Assembly: GCA_024449915.1 (NCBI GenBank)
Contig: JAMZAV010000789.1
Location: 124,001 to 188,000, forward strand
Reading direction: 5' to 3'
Length of the DNA stretch: 64,000 bases
Origin: Sweltsa coloradensis
Taxonomy: Eukaryota; Arthropoda; Insecta; Plecoptera; Chloroperlidae
Shown: positions 13,147 to 26,940 of the stretch, in pieces
Position numbering within the stretch: position 1 is the first letter of the stretch
Layout: every line of letters begins with the position of its first letter
Notes under the pieces: model-generated
Seen by the model: the letters and a program-made list of their open reading frames with translations, nothing else
Told to the model about the DNA's origin: nothing
The model's database searches: none
Program-made: the position numbers and the translations under genes

Positions 13147-13939
13147 CTAGGAAAACGCTAAAGTCCCGCCGCGTTGATGGATGAGCTTTTTATAATGTTT
13201 TTAAACTGCGTGGGATATCTTTACTTTTGCGAGTGCTTTGTTGCTTTGTTTTGCTGCCCACGCATTGAAGGTGATTGTTGTCAAGTTTCTATTGTTACTT
13301 GTCAATTTGTATTATTTACCGTTAAAAACTTATATTAAAGCTTTATTTCTATGGATTCTGGGTAACTTTGTCAACTTTTTCTTTCAAAAGGTACTTAATC
13401 ACCATAACCTTAATTAATGTCCATGTATAATATGAACGTTGAAGCCCCACCCGTTTGGTCAGAATTGGCCCAAATGGCACGAAAATATCGCATAAAAATC
13501 CAAAAAACTTATATTAATAGCTTTATTTCTATGAATTCCGGCTAACTTTTTCAACTTTTTCTTTCAAAAGGTACTACATCACCATAACCTTAATGTCCAT
13601 GTATAATATGAACGTTTTAGCCCCACCCGTTTGGTCAGAATCGGCCCAAATGTCACGAAAATATCGCACTAAAAATCGAAAAAAATCGTAAAAGTACGAT
13701 ATTCATGAGAAATATTTCTTCGATTGTACCCAAAAACAATACACCTCTAAGTTCAGAGATTTCGAAGGTCCCCTCAAATTTTCATCAAGATCGGATATGC
13801 CGTTTGCCTGGTAGAGAGTTAACAAACAGACAGAAAAACAAACAAACAAAAAAAAAACAAAAAAAAAACAAAAAAAAAAACACCCGAGCTAAATTTTTTG
13901 GGGGTCAGTGAAATTGAAGTCTTCGCTTCGCTCATCCAA
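13147..13939 (-). mobile_element. Family A Helitron-like non-autonomous element (copy A1)
   Basis: The 3' end is at the left: CTAGGAAAACGCTAAAGTCC, with the AACGC/GCGTT hairpin and then the inverted repeat TGGATGAGC. The 5' end is at the right (CTTCGCTTCGCTCATCCAA). The core is subtype 2 and holds two tandem units of about 177 bp around GAACGTTGAAGCCCCACCCG. There is a poly-A/AAAC tract near 13840-13880. No protein is encoded. Confidence 0.8.
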
Positions 13940-14661
13940 AAATTGCCAGTATAAAAGCAAAGCAAGTTTAAACAACTTAGCTTCTTTTATATTTATAGTC
14001 TCTTAACAATTAGGTAATCATGATAAGTTTATAGCCTGAATCATTCGTAGCCCATCCAAAATAAAAATAGCACAAAAAGAAATATAATTAAAAACCAAGA
14101 CTAGTTGGTACCAATTTACACAATAACAAAACAACTAACAGAAAGTTGTTTTGAAATTACGTCGCGATAAGTTTTAATGAAAAATTTTCCACGAAATAAA
14201 AATTATGTGGCAACTTTCTATGTCACGTTCTTTAAAGAAAATCTCTAGCGTAATTAAGTGATTAATGAGACTATAAGGAAAGCCTTTTCTTATGAAAGAA
14301 AGAAAATAACTTTTGAAACATTTTTCGTTTAATTAAAATCTGTAAGCTCACTTATTTTAGTAACTGGTGGAAATTTCTTTGTGCCGAGTTGAAATAATTG
14401 AGAAAACCGAAAAATGCCCGTATTTGTGGAGTTGCTTGTTAATTTCTGCTCGTTATATCTGGAGTGACATGCGAAGGTTGGGTCGCCTGGAGAGTGAAAG
14501 ACGGCGCTCTTAGGCAACAGGCTTGTGATCACACGCTCGCTTTCTAAGCGTGCTCTCGACACTTGGTGTTTGTATTCTATGTGCACCGCTTGTGTATATA
14601 CACGGATTTAATCATAATCATTATGTTAATCAAGCTGTGAATTATTTCTCTTGCATGTGAC
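13940..14661. other. Unassigned AT-rich sequence
   Basis: No gene recognised. The minus-strand frames at 14329-14586 and 14577-14882 overlap a tRNA-like repeat and are not supported. Confidence 0.5.
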
Positions 14662-14760
14662 TTACCGACAGTAGTGCCTCTCGCGTAGAGTGTGGGACTC
14701 TGATTCGGAAGGTCACGGGCTCGAATCGCGCCACCGGTAACCCTGACTGAAAAGTTTTTA
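14662..14760 (+). repeat. tRNA-like SINE head
   Basis: CTTACCGACAGTAGTGCCTC is followed by a GGCTCGAATCGCGCC T-arm-like box and an ACCGGTAA end. It is too diverged for a tRNA call. Confidence 0.5.
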
Positions 14761-14899
14761 TTCGAGATTTTCTTCAGTCGTACAAATGCAAGGGACTGAG
14801 TCCACATTCTTTTCACAATTGTCCAAACTCCAACATTCCTTGTTAAAGCCCTGAAGAACGGCATGCAATGCAGGTTTAACACGACTACGAGAAACTTAT

Positions 14900-15238
14900 A
14901 TTTATTTTATTTATTATTTATTATTTATTTAACGTCTATCCTATTCAGTTAAAAAACTAATTTACAAAGGAGGACAACTAAATAAATCTACTTACATAGA
15001 TGCAAATACAGCAATGAACTAACAGTTAAGTAAATATTTGAAATACTAACATTACAACAACAATGTATTAAAACACAATGATTTTAGTAGCAAATTCAAA
15101 AAGGATATTAAATTAAATTAATTAATGAACTAAATAAAAAAGGGTGGGGAATGAAAAGAAAAGAAAAAAGAAAAGAAAAGAAAAAGGAAAGAAGAATTAA
15201 GAAAAGAAAGAAAAGAAAGAAACAAAAAAAGACAGGGG
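14900..15238 (-). repeat. 5'-truncated family E repeat
   Basis: It starts with an ATTT-rich tail and AACGTCTATCCTATTCAG, then runs to a purine tract at 15145-15238 that is the complement of the pyrimidine tract in the full copies. Confidence 0.75.
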
Positions 15239-16626
15239 AAAATTTGTTGTTTTGTATGTAACTTACACATTACGTTTGATCATCTCTATGGGTTATTTCT
15301 TAATCGAAACTTCGATAAACTTTTTCCCAAAGAAACGGATAGTTTCACCGGGACACCTTATTTTGATTTGCAAGTCGTAACAAACAGTGGAAAATAATTA
15401 GTTTGGTACCGCCAAACATCCATGTTTAAGGCACTTGGCCAATTAAAAACTTATACTGGTCTTAGACTAAAAGAATTACAAAACTATTTGCCTTGTGTTT
15501 AGCCTATACCATATTTTGTAGACCATATTGTACCATATTTTGCTTAAGAATTGTGCTCCATTTATATTAACTTGTATAGTGAACTGAAGACGGTAACGGA
15601 GCAGAAGAGAAAAATATATTTAATGTCCTGCAAAATAATTATCATTGTTTATGGTGCTCACTATCAGTATGCATTTCACATGTTTATTTCATCAACATTG
15701 TTAAATCTGTGATCGAGTTGGATTTTTAAATTTCTTAAGGGGGCTATTACCGCCAAATTTTTTTTTAACACATAATCTATGACATAAAACTACACTCAAA
15801 TGACCGTTTAAAAAATTATATCTTGTAACTGTGATTTACACGATTTTTTCATTTTTTAAATCATGAAATTTGCGAAAATTGGCGTTTTGGAAAATTTCTT
15901 AAAACGGCTTTAACTTGCTTCTTTTTTGTTCCACATAGATACTAGAGCATCATACCAATCTAAAATGGCCCTTTATTACATCGTGCCTTGAAACTGAGCG
16001 CAAATATACACTCAAACACGCAAAAATATGCATTCCAAAATCACACCCCTTCTTGGTAATCAGCATATTTTGATCGAACCACTTGCCCAAATCACAGAAA
16101 TTACAGAAACCCAAATCACAGAAATTACAGAAAAGGCTATAGAGTACGTCAACAATGGCCAGTATTTTTTCGGATCTAAATCCTCTAAGGTCACGGGGCA
16201 TAAAAATCGTCCCCATGTTATTTGTTATGGGAGATTTTTTTCTAGCTCGAAAAATACCAAGTTTGACATTTTTTTCAGGTCAAGGTGGACCCAATAATTT
16301 TTCTGTTGATTTCTAAATTCATAACTATAGTTAGCCTTAATGAAATATATTTTTTTAGTTTGGCAGGTGAATACCCCTTTAGTTGAATTAAATGTTAGTG
16401 TTTAATTAATTACATTCCCTCTTTAAAATAGTTATTGTTCGGGTCCATGTTTTAATCAAATTACGTTGTGCAAGTATTTACAATAACAGTAGCCTAATTC
16501 AGATCAGAAATATAGTCTACTCGAGCTCTGTGTATTGTTTCAATATTGAATTATTATTAGATTAACTAACAATTATTGGTTATTTCTATCACGTATATTT
16601 ATCCACAATACAGAGCATTACATTAA
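15239..16626. other. Unassigned region
   Basis: A short tandem AATCACAGAAATTACAGAAA repeat lies near 16090-16135. The opposed frames at 15950-16216 and 16028-16297 are probably chance. No gene is recognised. Confidence 0.45.
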
Positions 16627-17396
16627 TTGGATGAGCGTAGCGAGCGAAGCGAAGATTCCATTTCACAAACTGGAGAAAAAAATCCGGAATGTTTTCGTTT
16701 TCTTTCCTTCTTTCTTTCTTTCTGTATTTTTGTCTGTCTGTTAACACGATTCCGGCTAAACCGATACTCCGATTGCAATGAAATTTTATGGAGGCCTTCG
16801 AAATCTCTGAACTAAGAACTGCCACGTTTTTGAGCGCAATCGAAAAAATATTTCTCATGAAAATCGCAATTTTACAATTTTTTTCGATATTTAAAAAAAT
16901 TTCTTCGAATTATAACTCCTACATGCTTTATCCGATTGTAATGATTTTTTCACAAAACCTTAATTTAATGAATTGATGTATTCGTCAGAAATTTGACCGT
17001 AATCAAATAATTATTTCACATGATAATCGCAATTTTACCGATTTTTTTAATTTCTTCGGCTTATAACACCTACATGCTTTATCCTATTATAATGATTTTA
17101 TCACAGAACATTAATTTTAAGAATTAATATATTCGTGTAAAATTTGTGCGCAATCGAATAATTATTTCTTATGAAAATTTCAATATTACGATTTTTTCCT
17201 TTTTTAAAATTACGATTAATTAAAAACAATTAAGTTAATTTTTTATTTAATTTGATTAAAGTTTAAAAAATTTCAACAAAGTTCTGATTTTTTCACAGAA
17301 CAACAGAAAATCCGCATAACACATGGCAGCTCAATTCACCAATTACGCTCATCCAACAACGCGGCGGGACTTAAGCGTTTTCCTAGTAATAAAGAG
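16627..17396 (+). mobile_element. Family A Helitron-like element (copy A2), subtype 1
   Basis: Complete. The 5' end is TTGGATGAGCGTAGCGAGCG. The 3' end carries CGCTCATCCAACAACGCGGC and finishes GCGTTTTCCTAG before a T. The flanks are ATTAA on the left and TAATA on the right, so it sits between A and T. The core has tandem units of about 150 bp, each with CCTACATGCTTTATCC. Short frames inside it do not look like protein. Confidence 0.85.
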
Positions 17397-17601
17397 TCGT
17401 GTTATAAAATGCAAGGATCAACCTTGGAATCTATAGGCACTTCAAAGTAGTATCCATGAAATAACTTATTTTCAGCACGTTTGATGGCTGGCGTTCACGG
17501 TTAATTTCACTACGTCAACCGTGTTCGGCACGGTTGGCCACACTGAAAAGCCTCCATTATCAGACGGCACTCAACAGATGAGAGGGAGAGTATATTGTAC
17601 A

Positions 17602-18926
17602 CTAGGAAAACAATTAAGTCCCGCCGCGTTGATGGATGAGCTTTTTTGTAAGTTTTTAGTTTGCGTAGGACCACTTTACCTTTGCAAGTGCTTTTTGAAT
17701 GCATTGTAGATGATTGTTGTCAAGTTTCTATTGTTACTTGTTAATTGTTATTGGATGAGCGAAGCGAAGATTCCATTTCACTACACTGGAGAAAAAAATC
17801 CGGAATGTTTTTTTTTCCTTTCTTTTTTTTGTATTTTTGTCGGTCTGTTAGCACGATTCCGGCTAAACCGATAATCCGATTGCAATGAAATTTTATGGAG
17901 ACCTTCAAAATCTCTGAACGAAGAACTGCCACGTTTTTGAGCGCAATCGGAAAATTATTTCTCGTGAAAATCGCAATTTAACGATTTTTTTCGATTTTTT
18001 GAAAATTTCTTCGACTTATAACACCCACATGCTTTGTCCGATTTTAATGCTTTTTTCACAGAACCTTAATTTTATGAATTTAGGTACTCATGTGAAATTT
18101 AAACGCGATCTAAAAATTATTTCTCAAGAAAATCGAAAGTTTACGGGTTTTTTCTTTGTTTAAACAATTCTTTGACTTATAACACCAACATGCTTTATCC
18201 AATTGTAATGATTTTTTCACAAAACCCTAATTTTATGAATTAATATATTCGTGTGAAATTTGAGCACTATCGAATAATTATTTCTTATGAAAATCAAAAT
18301 TTTACGATTTTTTTCTTTTTTAAACGACGATTAATTAAAAAAATTAAAAATTAGAGTTTATTTTTTATTTAATTTAAATTAATTTTAAAAAAATCTTCAA
18401 TTAAGTAATGATTTTTCCACAGAACAACAGAAAATCCGCATAACACATGGCAGCTCAATGCACCAATTACGCTCATCCAACAACGCGGTGGGACTTAAGC
18501 GTTTTCCTAGTTATAAACCTCAAAAAGTTCACATTAAAACCTTTATTTCTATGGATTCTGGCTAACTTTTTCAACTTTTTCTTTCAAAAGGTACTACATC
18601 ACCATAACTTTAATGTCCATGTGAAATATGAACGTTGTAGCCCCACCTGTTTGGTCAGAATCGGCCCAAATGTCACGAAAATATCGCACTAAAAATAGAA
18701 AAAAATCGTAAAAGTACGATATTCATGAGAAATATTTCTTCGATTGTACCCAAAAACGTGGCACGTCTAAGTTCAGAGATTTTGAAGGTCCCCTCCTATT
18801 TTCATCAAGATCGCTAATGCCGTTTGCCCGGTATCGTGCGAACAAACAGACAAAAAAAACAAAAAAACACCCGAGCTAATTTTTTTGGGGGTCAGTGAAA
18901 TTGAAGTCTTCGCTTCGCTCATCCAA
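17602..18926 (-). mobile_element. Family A element (copy A3), split by a nested copy
   Basis: The 3' end is at 17602 (CTAGGAAAACAATTAAGTCC) and the 5' end at 18926. It is a subtype 2 core whose two halves, 17602-17750 and 18511-18926, are separated by copy A4. Compared with the uninterrupted paralogue at 28806-29416, the halves rejoin with no base lost or duplicated. Confidence 0.85.
17751..18510 (+). mobile_element. Family A element (copy A4), nested inside A3
   Basis: Complete subtype 1 element from TTGGATGAGCGAAGCGAAGA to GTTTTCCTAG. Its 5' iteron block is shorter than in A2 or A8. It has two core units of about 160 bp. The flanks are TTGTTA and TTATAAACC; see A3. Confidence 0.85.
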
Positions 18927-20855
18927 TAATTTTATTTTACGATAGTGAGGCTCGAAGGCGAGACACTTGTTACATATCGGATTGAGTGCAGTAGGAATGG
19001 TGCGTGTGCGTGTGCGTGTGCCAAGCTACAAATGTATAACGTATACTGAGTAACGATGACGAGAATTGCACACAAACAAATAGCATTCATTTATGCAGTC
19101 AAGTGACATGTTAAATTTCATTTGTCTATACGTTAAACGTGTTTATTAAAACCGCCATCATCATGAACAATGAAGTGCATTAAACATACAAAGCATCCTT
19201 GCTTTAAGAGGACGCGATGGAGGCTAATGATTTTGTTACTGAAATTGCAAACCAGACAGATACTTTATGACGTCGCTACTTACATTAAATAGAAATGCTG
19301 AAATAACCAAATTCATTTCAAAGGATTCTAGTTTTTATTTTTCAAGACTGTATAGTATAGAATAGAGTGAACAAACTTATAAAGTAATGGCGTGTAAAGT
19401 ACCGCTTTTAACAAGATTAATGTGCACTACTCAATCATATACATAGAGATATAAAACCAAATAGTCTACAAGTTAATGTGCACTTAAGCATTACTGTGAT
19501 ATCTAGCGATATAAAACCGTGCTGACATTTTATTTGGTCCATTTTCTAAGCGTTTTGTAGCTCTTAAAATAATTTTCAATCTTTTTCACATCGTGTTAAC
19601 TGTAGAAGTGAATGAATGAAGTGGTTCGAAAGTAATTTAGTCTTCATCCCTTATTCGTTCGTTGAAATATCTCGTGGGTTTAATCTTTCACCCATCTTGA
19701 ATACTTTTTTTTCTGTTTGGTGGTAAATACATTCAAGATCTTGACTTATTAATGCTCTGATGAATGTTGGGAGTTACAAGCCACAATGAAAAACGCTGGA
19801 AAGTTTCGGCAGAGCCGTTGATCCGGTTAACGATATTCGTCGGATCAATTCAAGCTTCACTTGATTCAGCGTCTGTGGAAGTGTTCATTATTAATATTGT
19901 ATCCTTTGATTTTACGCTTCCATAAACAGCTCTTTGCAAGTTCTCATAGACTTGTTTTTAATGGTTGTTTTACGATCGAAAATTAATTGCTTACACTCCA
20001 CTTGGGACATTAACACAGTTACGAACCAATAAGAACTTGTATGCAGACCCTGGTGGGTATTGTTCCTAAGACGTGTACATAATTTAAACCGCTTTGTGGC
20101 TGACCGGACTTAAAGACTATAACCGCGGTTGAAGTGGCTTCCATGATTAGATTGAGCAAGAAATTTAAGTGGTATCTAGAAGAACAGTCCATTTACATTC
20201 CAAAATCATTTTACATTCCAAAAATAATAAAGGAGATCATTCACCAAAAACAATACTCTTTGAATATAACAGATTTCCCCAAAAAGTGATAAAAGTTAAA
20301 AAGTAATATTTTCTACAAATCAAGATTGTGACCTTAAATTGTGTGCAATATTCAAGACATCAATTATTTGATCAATTAAAGGCTACTTTCTGTTTAATAA
20401 TCCCAATATAGCAAAGTGGCATTGCAATTTTAATAATAAATCTTAAGAATATTAAAAAAAATATATATAACTAACAAGATCTTGGGTAAACGCGTCGATA
20501 ATAAGATGATAGTCGGCAGAACCTGGCTCCCCCGACGGTTTCTCTGTATCTACGTCAGACATTTAACAAGTGAACTGGGAATACAGATATAGAGTTTTAA
20601 GATATATATAACTCAACAAAGATAACATTTATTGAGTGGCTTTTTAAAAGTAAATTAATAATGGTATATTGATTATATCATAGGATGTTATAAATCTACT
20701 AAGTTTTATTTAATTCAAGTACTATTAATCATACTGGAAGTAATATTTAATAACAAAAGAAAGTATAATCGATTGATATGATTTATGTACAAAATGGACA
20801 TAAAATATACATCCACTGTATATATTAATATGAGTTAGGTGAATCCATTCTACCA

Positions 20856-21090
20856 TGTGTGAGAAAGTTAGCCCGGGTCGACAGATGTGCGATATATTCG
20901 CAGGGCCTTGTTTTAAATGGCTCTCCGGAGAACTAGCACTAAAAACCAATCCGCTTGTCGCTCCCGGGCTGGGGGTGACCTGTGACACTACAGAGGTCAG
21001 CATAATACCGTTTCCCTCACAGCAGATTAACAAAAAACCAGACACCCGTGACAAATACCTTGGGAAACATATAAATGTATCACATAGTTC
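20856..21090. other. Unassigned GC-richer stretch
   Basis: Both strands are open for 90 codons or more, and composition is less AT-rich than the surroundings. I recognise no domain. It could be a decayed repeat or a lone exon of an unseen gene. A 10-base segment at 21189-21198 lies between good acceptor-like and donor-like sites, but nothing joins to it. Confidence 0.3.
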
Positions 21091-22011
21091 AAATCCCGTC
21101 ACGTTAGAACTTTTTTTATGTTCAAAGTTGAATTACTGACTTTGAATTTATGTATTACATAAACCCTTTTCACAATTATAATTTACAGTGGTTCTATGGT
21201 AAGTATAGCATGTTCATTAATTCCTCAAAAATAGAGTATTATTTACTGTTGTTGTGTTCGCTCTGCAAGGGTAATGCACCACAATGTAATGTACTCTCCA
21301 TTCAATGGCTGTCTGGTTGTAGCCACGTGATAGTCATGACGTCACATTTCACTCCCTCGAGCCCTTGTAAATAACGGAAGCATGGTCATGACCTAAAAAC
21401 CTATAAAATTGCATGTTTGGCAATGTATGTAACAAAAACATAATATGGAAGTAGAGTACATGACACGTTTTATAGGAGCTGATGTTAAGTATAACCAAAT
21501 TATAGTTTTATTATTTATGATGCCAAATAATTACACCATGCTCATTACAGAGAAGATTAATAATATAGTTAAATGGTTTGTAATTAAAGTTAATGTGCAA
21601 TTTGTAATCGTGTTGTGAAGTGGAACAACAAATTGCATGGGCACCGCAGTACGGTTAAGCGGTAGTAAATGAAATGTCTATCTATTGTAACCCATGTTTG
21701 AAGAATGGAAACATAGTAACATTAGGAATATAAAACCAATATAATGTTCAGGCCAACATATAAGTCCAAACAAGATTTGAATAGAACATTGATGTTTAGA
21801 TTTGAAGTTACATATTTTCACAATCTAGTTAAATTATTGAGGGGATGAGTTGGTGATGTACGCTGCAAAACAAAATTGTGGTTAAAACATTGCACAAATA
21901 CATCGACAAATATGTTTTATAATTTTTATAACAAATTTCATATTACTTAAATTCAACGCCACAACGGATAATATTGCTTTTAATAGTAAACTTCTTGAAT
22001 CGATTTTTTGA

Positions 22012-22055
22012 TTGATTGGATATTGCTTAACGTCTCATATTAATTTCAATTAATT
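22012..22055 (-). repeat. Fragment of the SINE tail seen at 60443
   Basis: GATTGGATATTGCTTAACGT followed by CTCATATTAAT repeats the 3' tail of the 5S-derived SINE at 60443-60879. A partner LINE would be expected to carry the same tail. Confidence 0.6.
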
Positions 22056-25000
22056 TCTTGAATCAAAGATGACGAGCAAGTAAAAGAATTGTTAAAATAC
22101 CGTGTTGTTATTATTTTGTGTTCGCGTTTGTATGTTGATCTACATAAGAAATGTATTGTGGAACCCAGCATCTAGACAATTGGATTTAGAAGAAGGTGCC
22201 AATACAAAACACATCAACCCCATAATATCGGTCGCAATGACAGATGTGCCCTGAAAGTAAAAGTGGCATCAAAATCGTTCCAGTAGTCTATCTATCAACC
22301 AGCAATACGCGCCTTGCGTGATAAGTGGTAAAATTAGCACTTAAATCGTTCGAACCCTTACACAGCAATGGTCAGAATCCTCGTGACATACATACCGACC
22401 TAATCTAATTTCCCCCGTGCGCTGACCGTAACAGCCGTTGTCTCGCCGTGTATAGGCCTCGACCTGTGAATGATATTTTAGAACGCTTTTGAAAAATGAA
22501 GAGAGAGAAAAAGAACGTTCGATGAATTATTCACTAACTTTCACCATCTCTGTTCTCTATCTATATTCTGTTCACGAATTTCATTCCTCAGATTTCAGAC
22601 TGAAATCTCATATTGAATCTGCAGTTTTGCGGTTGTATTATTATACATCTGCACTCGGAGGTACAATATTTACCACTAGCGTAATCCGTGCAGGCAGGAA
22701 GGATTTCCCGCCATTTATCATGTTGTAAACAGCGCTGTTGGGCGGCACTGGTGAGAACCTCTACATTCTGCTATTCGCTCGTTATGGGAAAAAAAGTTAT
22801 GTTTATCTATACTACGGTACAAGATTAAAATTAATAAAAAAATTGACGATTGTGTAGTAACCTTGTTTTTATTTTTCTTGAACTTTACGTACGTTGTGAT
22901 CGATTAAAATTAATAAAAAACGGTGTCGGGTTTCGACAAATATGATAGTTGTGTTACTTGTGTAGAAAAATTATCCTCCTATAAAAAATAAAGTATTTTT
23001 TGTATTTCAACCGACAGATACAATTCTATGGAATTGGAGAGCCTGATTGCCAGGTTCTTATTTGGCGGTTAAACTAGTCTATTATCACAATAAGTTTTAG
23101 ATAACGAGTGTTTGTTTGACCAATAACAGTTAATCAATGTTAACACCCATAATTTATCATACGATACCATGTTGATATTATAGCGATACTTTGTAACTAA
23201 AGCAGTTTATTTATTTATTTATTTATCAGTTTGTGTGCGCGTCAACCGTTAGGTCACAATGCACTAATGTAGTCTAGGGGTTTAGCGGATGCATGGACGA
23301 CAAACCCGTGCTGGACATACCCATCTATCGATTATTTTCATTTGATTATTTTGAACATGGTCCCACTATTCAACTAGCGTGGTCATCTAGTACTGTCATC
23401 CTATACCTGCCTTGATGTGAGTGATCATTGTATTTGCAAGCGACTGAACTGACGTCTCTGTGCACACATTGATAACGGTTGAATACTCTGGTTCTAAATT
23501 TATTGATTTAGATTATTGATGCGTGGTTGATGCATGTCTTCAGTCAATATTTGCCCACCTTGCTAATTGAGACGGTGAGTGGATGGAGCAGGTATGGAAA
23601 TACGTCATTACACCTATATTCACAAGGCAATTCTAGCATCAGTGCATAAACCATGATTAATCACACCAACGCTCTTTCAATAGTGTCTCCATCGCTAGTT
23701 CGTTTTATTAAAACAGCAAAGTGATTTAATTGAAGATAGAATAACGAACATTGTTCATTTACTTGCTTTATTGACCAATATAACGTACGACTACGATATC
23801 ACCAATATGAGACGATCCTATAAGATTGTGAGCAATATGAAATAGTCCTTGATAGTTACAGATGTTAACCTGGATGATTTTACACACACGCGTACATTAT
23901 AAATGAAACACTTGCTTTGTTAAACACGTGTTTTATTTATAATGGATCGTTCAAACCATCATACCTTATTATTTTCAGTTGCACTTCTGCGTCCAAACCC
24001 ATTGAGTTAATTTTGACATTGTTGAAGTTGTTTGTACATTCCTTCAATCAGAGTAGACTATGCCATGTAAGCATTGAGTTATGTTAAGTAATGTAGGCTA
24101 TGTTCCTCCAAAACTTATTTTTAAATGTCTTATAAATTAGTTAATTTTGAGACCAATCCCCCTTGTAGAGATAATTTAGATGAATTATATATTACCTTAA
24201 TTTTAGATCGTATTTTCTTTACTATACTATAGAATACCGTATTTGGTTCAGGATTGCTTCGATTTTGTAAGAATTTGAAAACATGCTAAACAATATCACA
24301 TCTGTGGCATGTTGACGATAATATTGTCTAGTGATATTAAAGCTTGTTTACTAACACAATTTATTTTATCACCTCGTACTTACAGTTTCTTGCTTGACTC
24401 ATTTATTACCATACTATTTTATCGAGAAGCAACTGAGAAAAACAGAAATAAAAATTGTTACGAAGTCGTGGCATTACAGTATAATAATATGATATGAATA
24501 ATAATATGATATATTTATTTATTTTTAAACCCGCACTCAAACTCAAATTTACTTTTTCCCGAATTATTTTTTTTTGTATTTCTTTATTTACGGTATTACA
24601 TGGTAAATGGATTTTTTAAATATTTTGACCTATATACTAGAAATCATTGTGTTTATTTTATTTTTTCCTAATACCACAGCGAGATTAGTATTCTAGTGAT
24701 CACCACAAGACGAAATTTTATTTCCGTGTAAAAGTTAATACTTGAATCCAACTTTGCCCGCGCCTGTTTCTCTATACAGAACGTATATTTGTCACTGTCA
24801 GATAACCAATCTCTTTAGGGAGTAAAAATTTACATTTGTAGCTTGCGATAGCTCATGGTTAAATAAATGACGTTGATGTGACTATGACTGTGTATGTTGG
24901 CCAAAACTTCTATATGCATGGTTTGACAAATTGTAGGGTCGGAAAAACTTCCCACCACATGTCAGTGTCGCATATGAGTAGCTTACGCGCCTTAGAGACG

Positions 25001-26689
25001 TGGATATGAAACCCAAATAATATAATAATTTTTGTAATTTGTCTTTAACACTCATCCATTTTATCGCCTCGAACTAAGCATATTTAGAGACATTCAGCTA
25101 CGAATTCTCTTACTTACATATGAGGTGGTAAATCACTTTCAGCTTATCTGCGTTTTGAAAACTATATTGATATGTCCAGCTGTTCTCTTAGTTCCATAGG
25201 TTGTATGGAGCGGACTCTTGACTCAACTCAATGTATAAAACGCATTTTACATCGTCTCATAAATTCCACTAGTCTATAACATATTTCATAATCAAGACCA
25301 AATAAGCGTGTACAAACTAACAGTATCAAATGAATATTTGATGAGAATATGACGTTTGAACTTTTCAGTGTTTATCTTACGGTGATAAATTGGTTGGCAT
25401 AGTTTATACAAAACTCGTAGGAAATTACTTAATTTACTTTTATAGGCAATGTGTTTCTATCAGTATCCTACACAAATTGTGTAGATGTGTGAAATTCAAT
25501 TCATTGTTTCAACACTATTATTTTGATTTTGATTAGTACAGTGTTCTTATTGGAATTTCGAACAGTGAGTGACAACTACAAATGGATTTTATTTGGCCAC
25601 TAAGGCGAAAATCACCATGGATATCAGCTACAAAGGTGTTTCTTGCACTTGTTCGTGAGTACAAACGTGTATATACAATGTGTTTTGTTGGTTGTAGCGT
25701 TTCGCGTCTGTAGTTTTAGCTGGAATGGCAGTTTTATAGCCACTATCCTAGTGTTAGTAATGTTATGATGGAGCAATAACGAGAAAACTTGTATACTGAC
25801 ACGCTTTTATCATGCAAACCAGAGTCATACAGAATAAATAACAAATTCTACCCGAGATAGTGAACCGCCAACCAAATTATATATTATAATTGGAATTGCT
25901 CTTAAAGGTCATTTGTTTGTTTGTATGTATTTACTGCAAATTAAATGCATTTGTTGTAGCCGTGTGGCATAATACAATGTTAACGAAACAATTCAACCTA
26001 AGCGAGGTATTATATTTAGTTAACATCACTACTTGTGAGAATTTCGTATCAAGTTTCTTGCGACAATATATGATTGGTATTTGTGAATATTTTAACGTGT
26101 TCTAAAATTAAACGAGCTACCTCCACATAGATTGCTCGGTTAGTCTGTGTACGAGCAAAATCATGAGACGAGCCACAGTTTAATCTGATTTCTGTACACG
26201 AGCCTGCACAATTCTCTGGGTTGTAACTCAAAATCCGGTAACGAATCAGAAAAATCTACTCGCATACATTATTTCCTATTCATTTACTTTCGTATTCAGT
26301 TATCCCCATATAACCGTTGAGTCACTCAACGATATAACGAAACAACCTACTCGCATTTTTCTGCAGCGTACAATATAATACAAGACGTTCAAGCAATTTA
26401 CTTTATTACCAATCTCATTATGCTACAGAAAACTATAATATAATGCATTCTTGCTTGAAATGAGCATGAGATAAATATTGTACAGCTTAAAAATAATAAT
26501 TATATATTTTTAACAAAGCAGTATTAAAATACAATAGCTAGAGATTTTAAAATGCATTGCCGTAGTTTTTTTTTATGTTTTAAACTCACGGTATGATGTT
26601 AGCAGAATGTTACTGTCAACAAATAGAATAGTAATTTTCATATCTTGCCTCAAAAATAAATATAAATTTTAAATTCGTATTTAGAGTCA

Positions 26690-26940
26690 ACCCACTCAGT
26701 CATTTAACTGATTTTCGGTGGGGGACATTAAACCAAAGCGACCAAGCCAACCCTGTAGGCCCCGACGCAATCGACGAGTGAGCGATAACCAACCAAATAT
26801 CGATATTTTTAATGGGAAATTTAGCAATCAGTGGATGGACAGTGCAAACACTCGCTGATCAACGCCAGAATCAACAAAGAAGATTCGGAACAACTTAATT
26901 TATTATGTGCCTCGTTGCTAGGACGGCTCTAAAGTCACCG
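26690..26940. repeat. Family D interspersed repeat
   Basis: It contains CTGATTTTCGGTGGGGGACA and CGACGAGTGAGCG, and shares both with 53195-53560. Parts recur at 43340-43495 (inverted) and 54030-54160. Function and class are unknown. Confidence 0.5.

Noticed and set aside
16589..16858. Protein-coding frames in family A elements (also at 17741, 28810, 31250, 36869, 52834)
   Set aside because: Similar short frames recur because the elements are repeats. They vary in length between copies, run through homopolymers and have no domain.
21189..21198. 10-base micro-exon between good splice sites
   Set aside because: The sites look fine, but no flanking exons can be joined to it. Chance matches are expected at this length.
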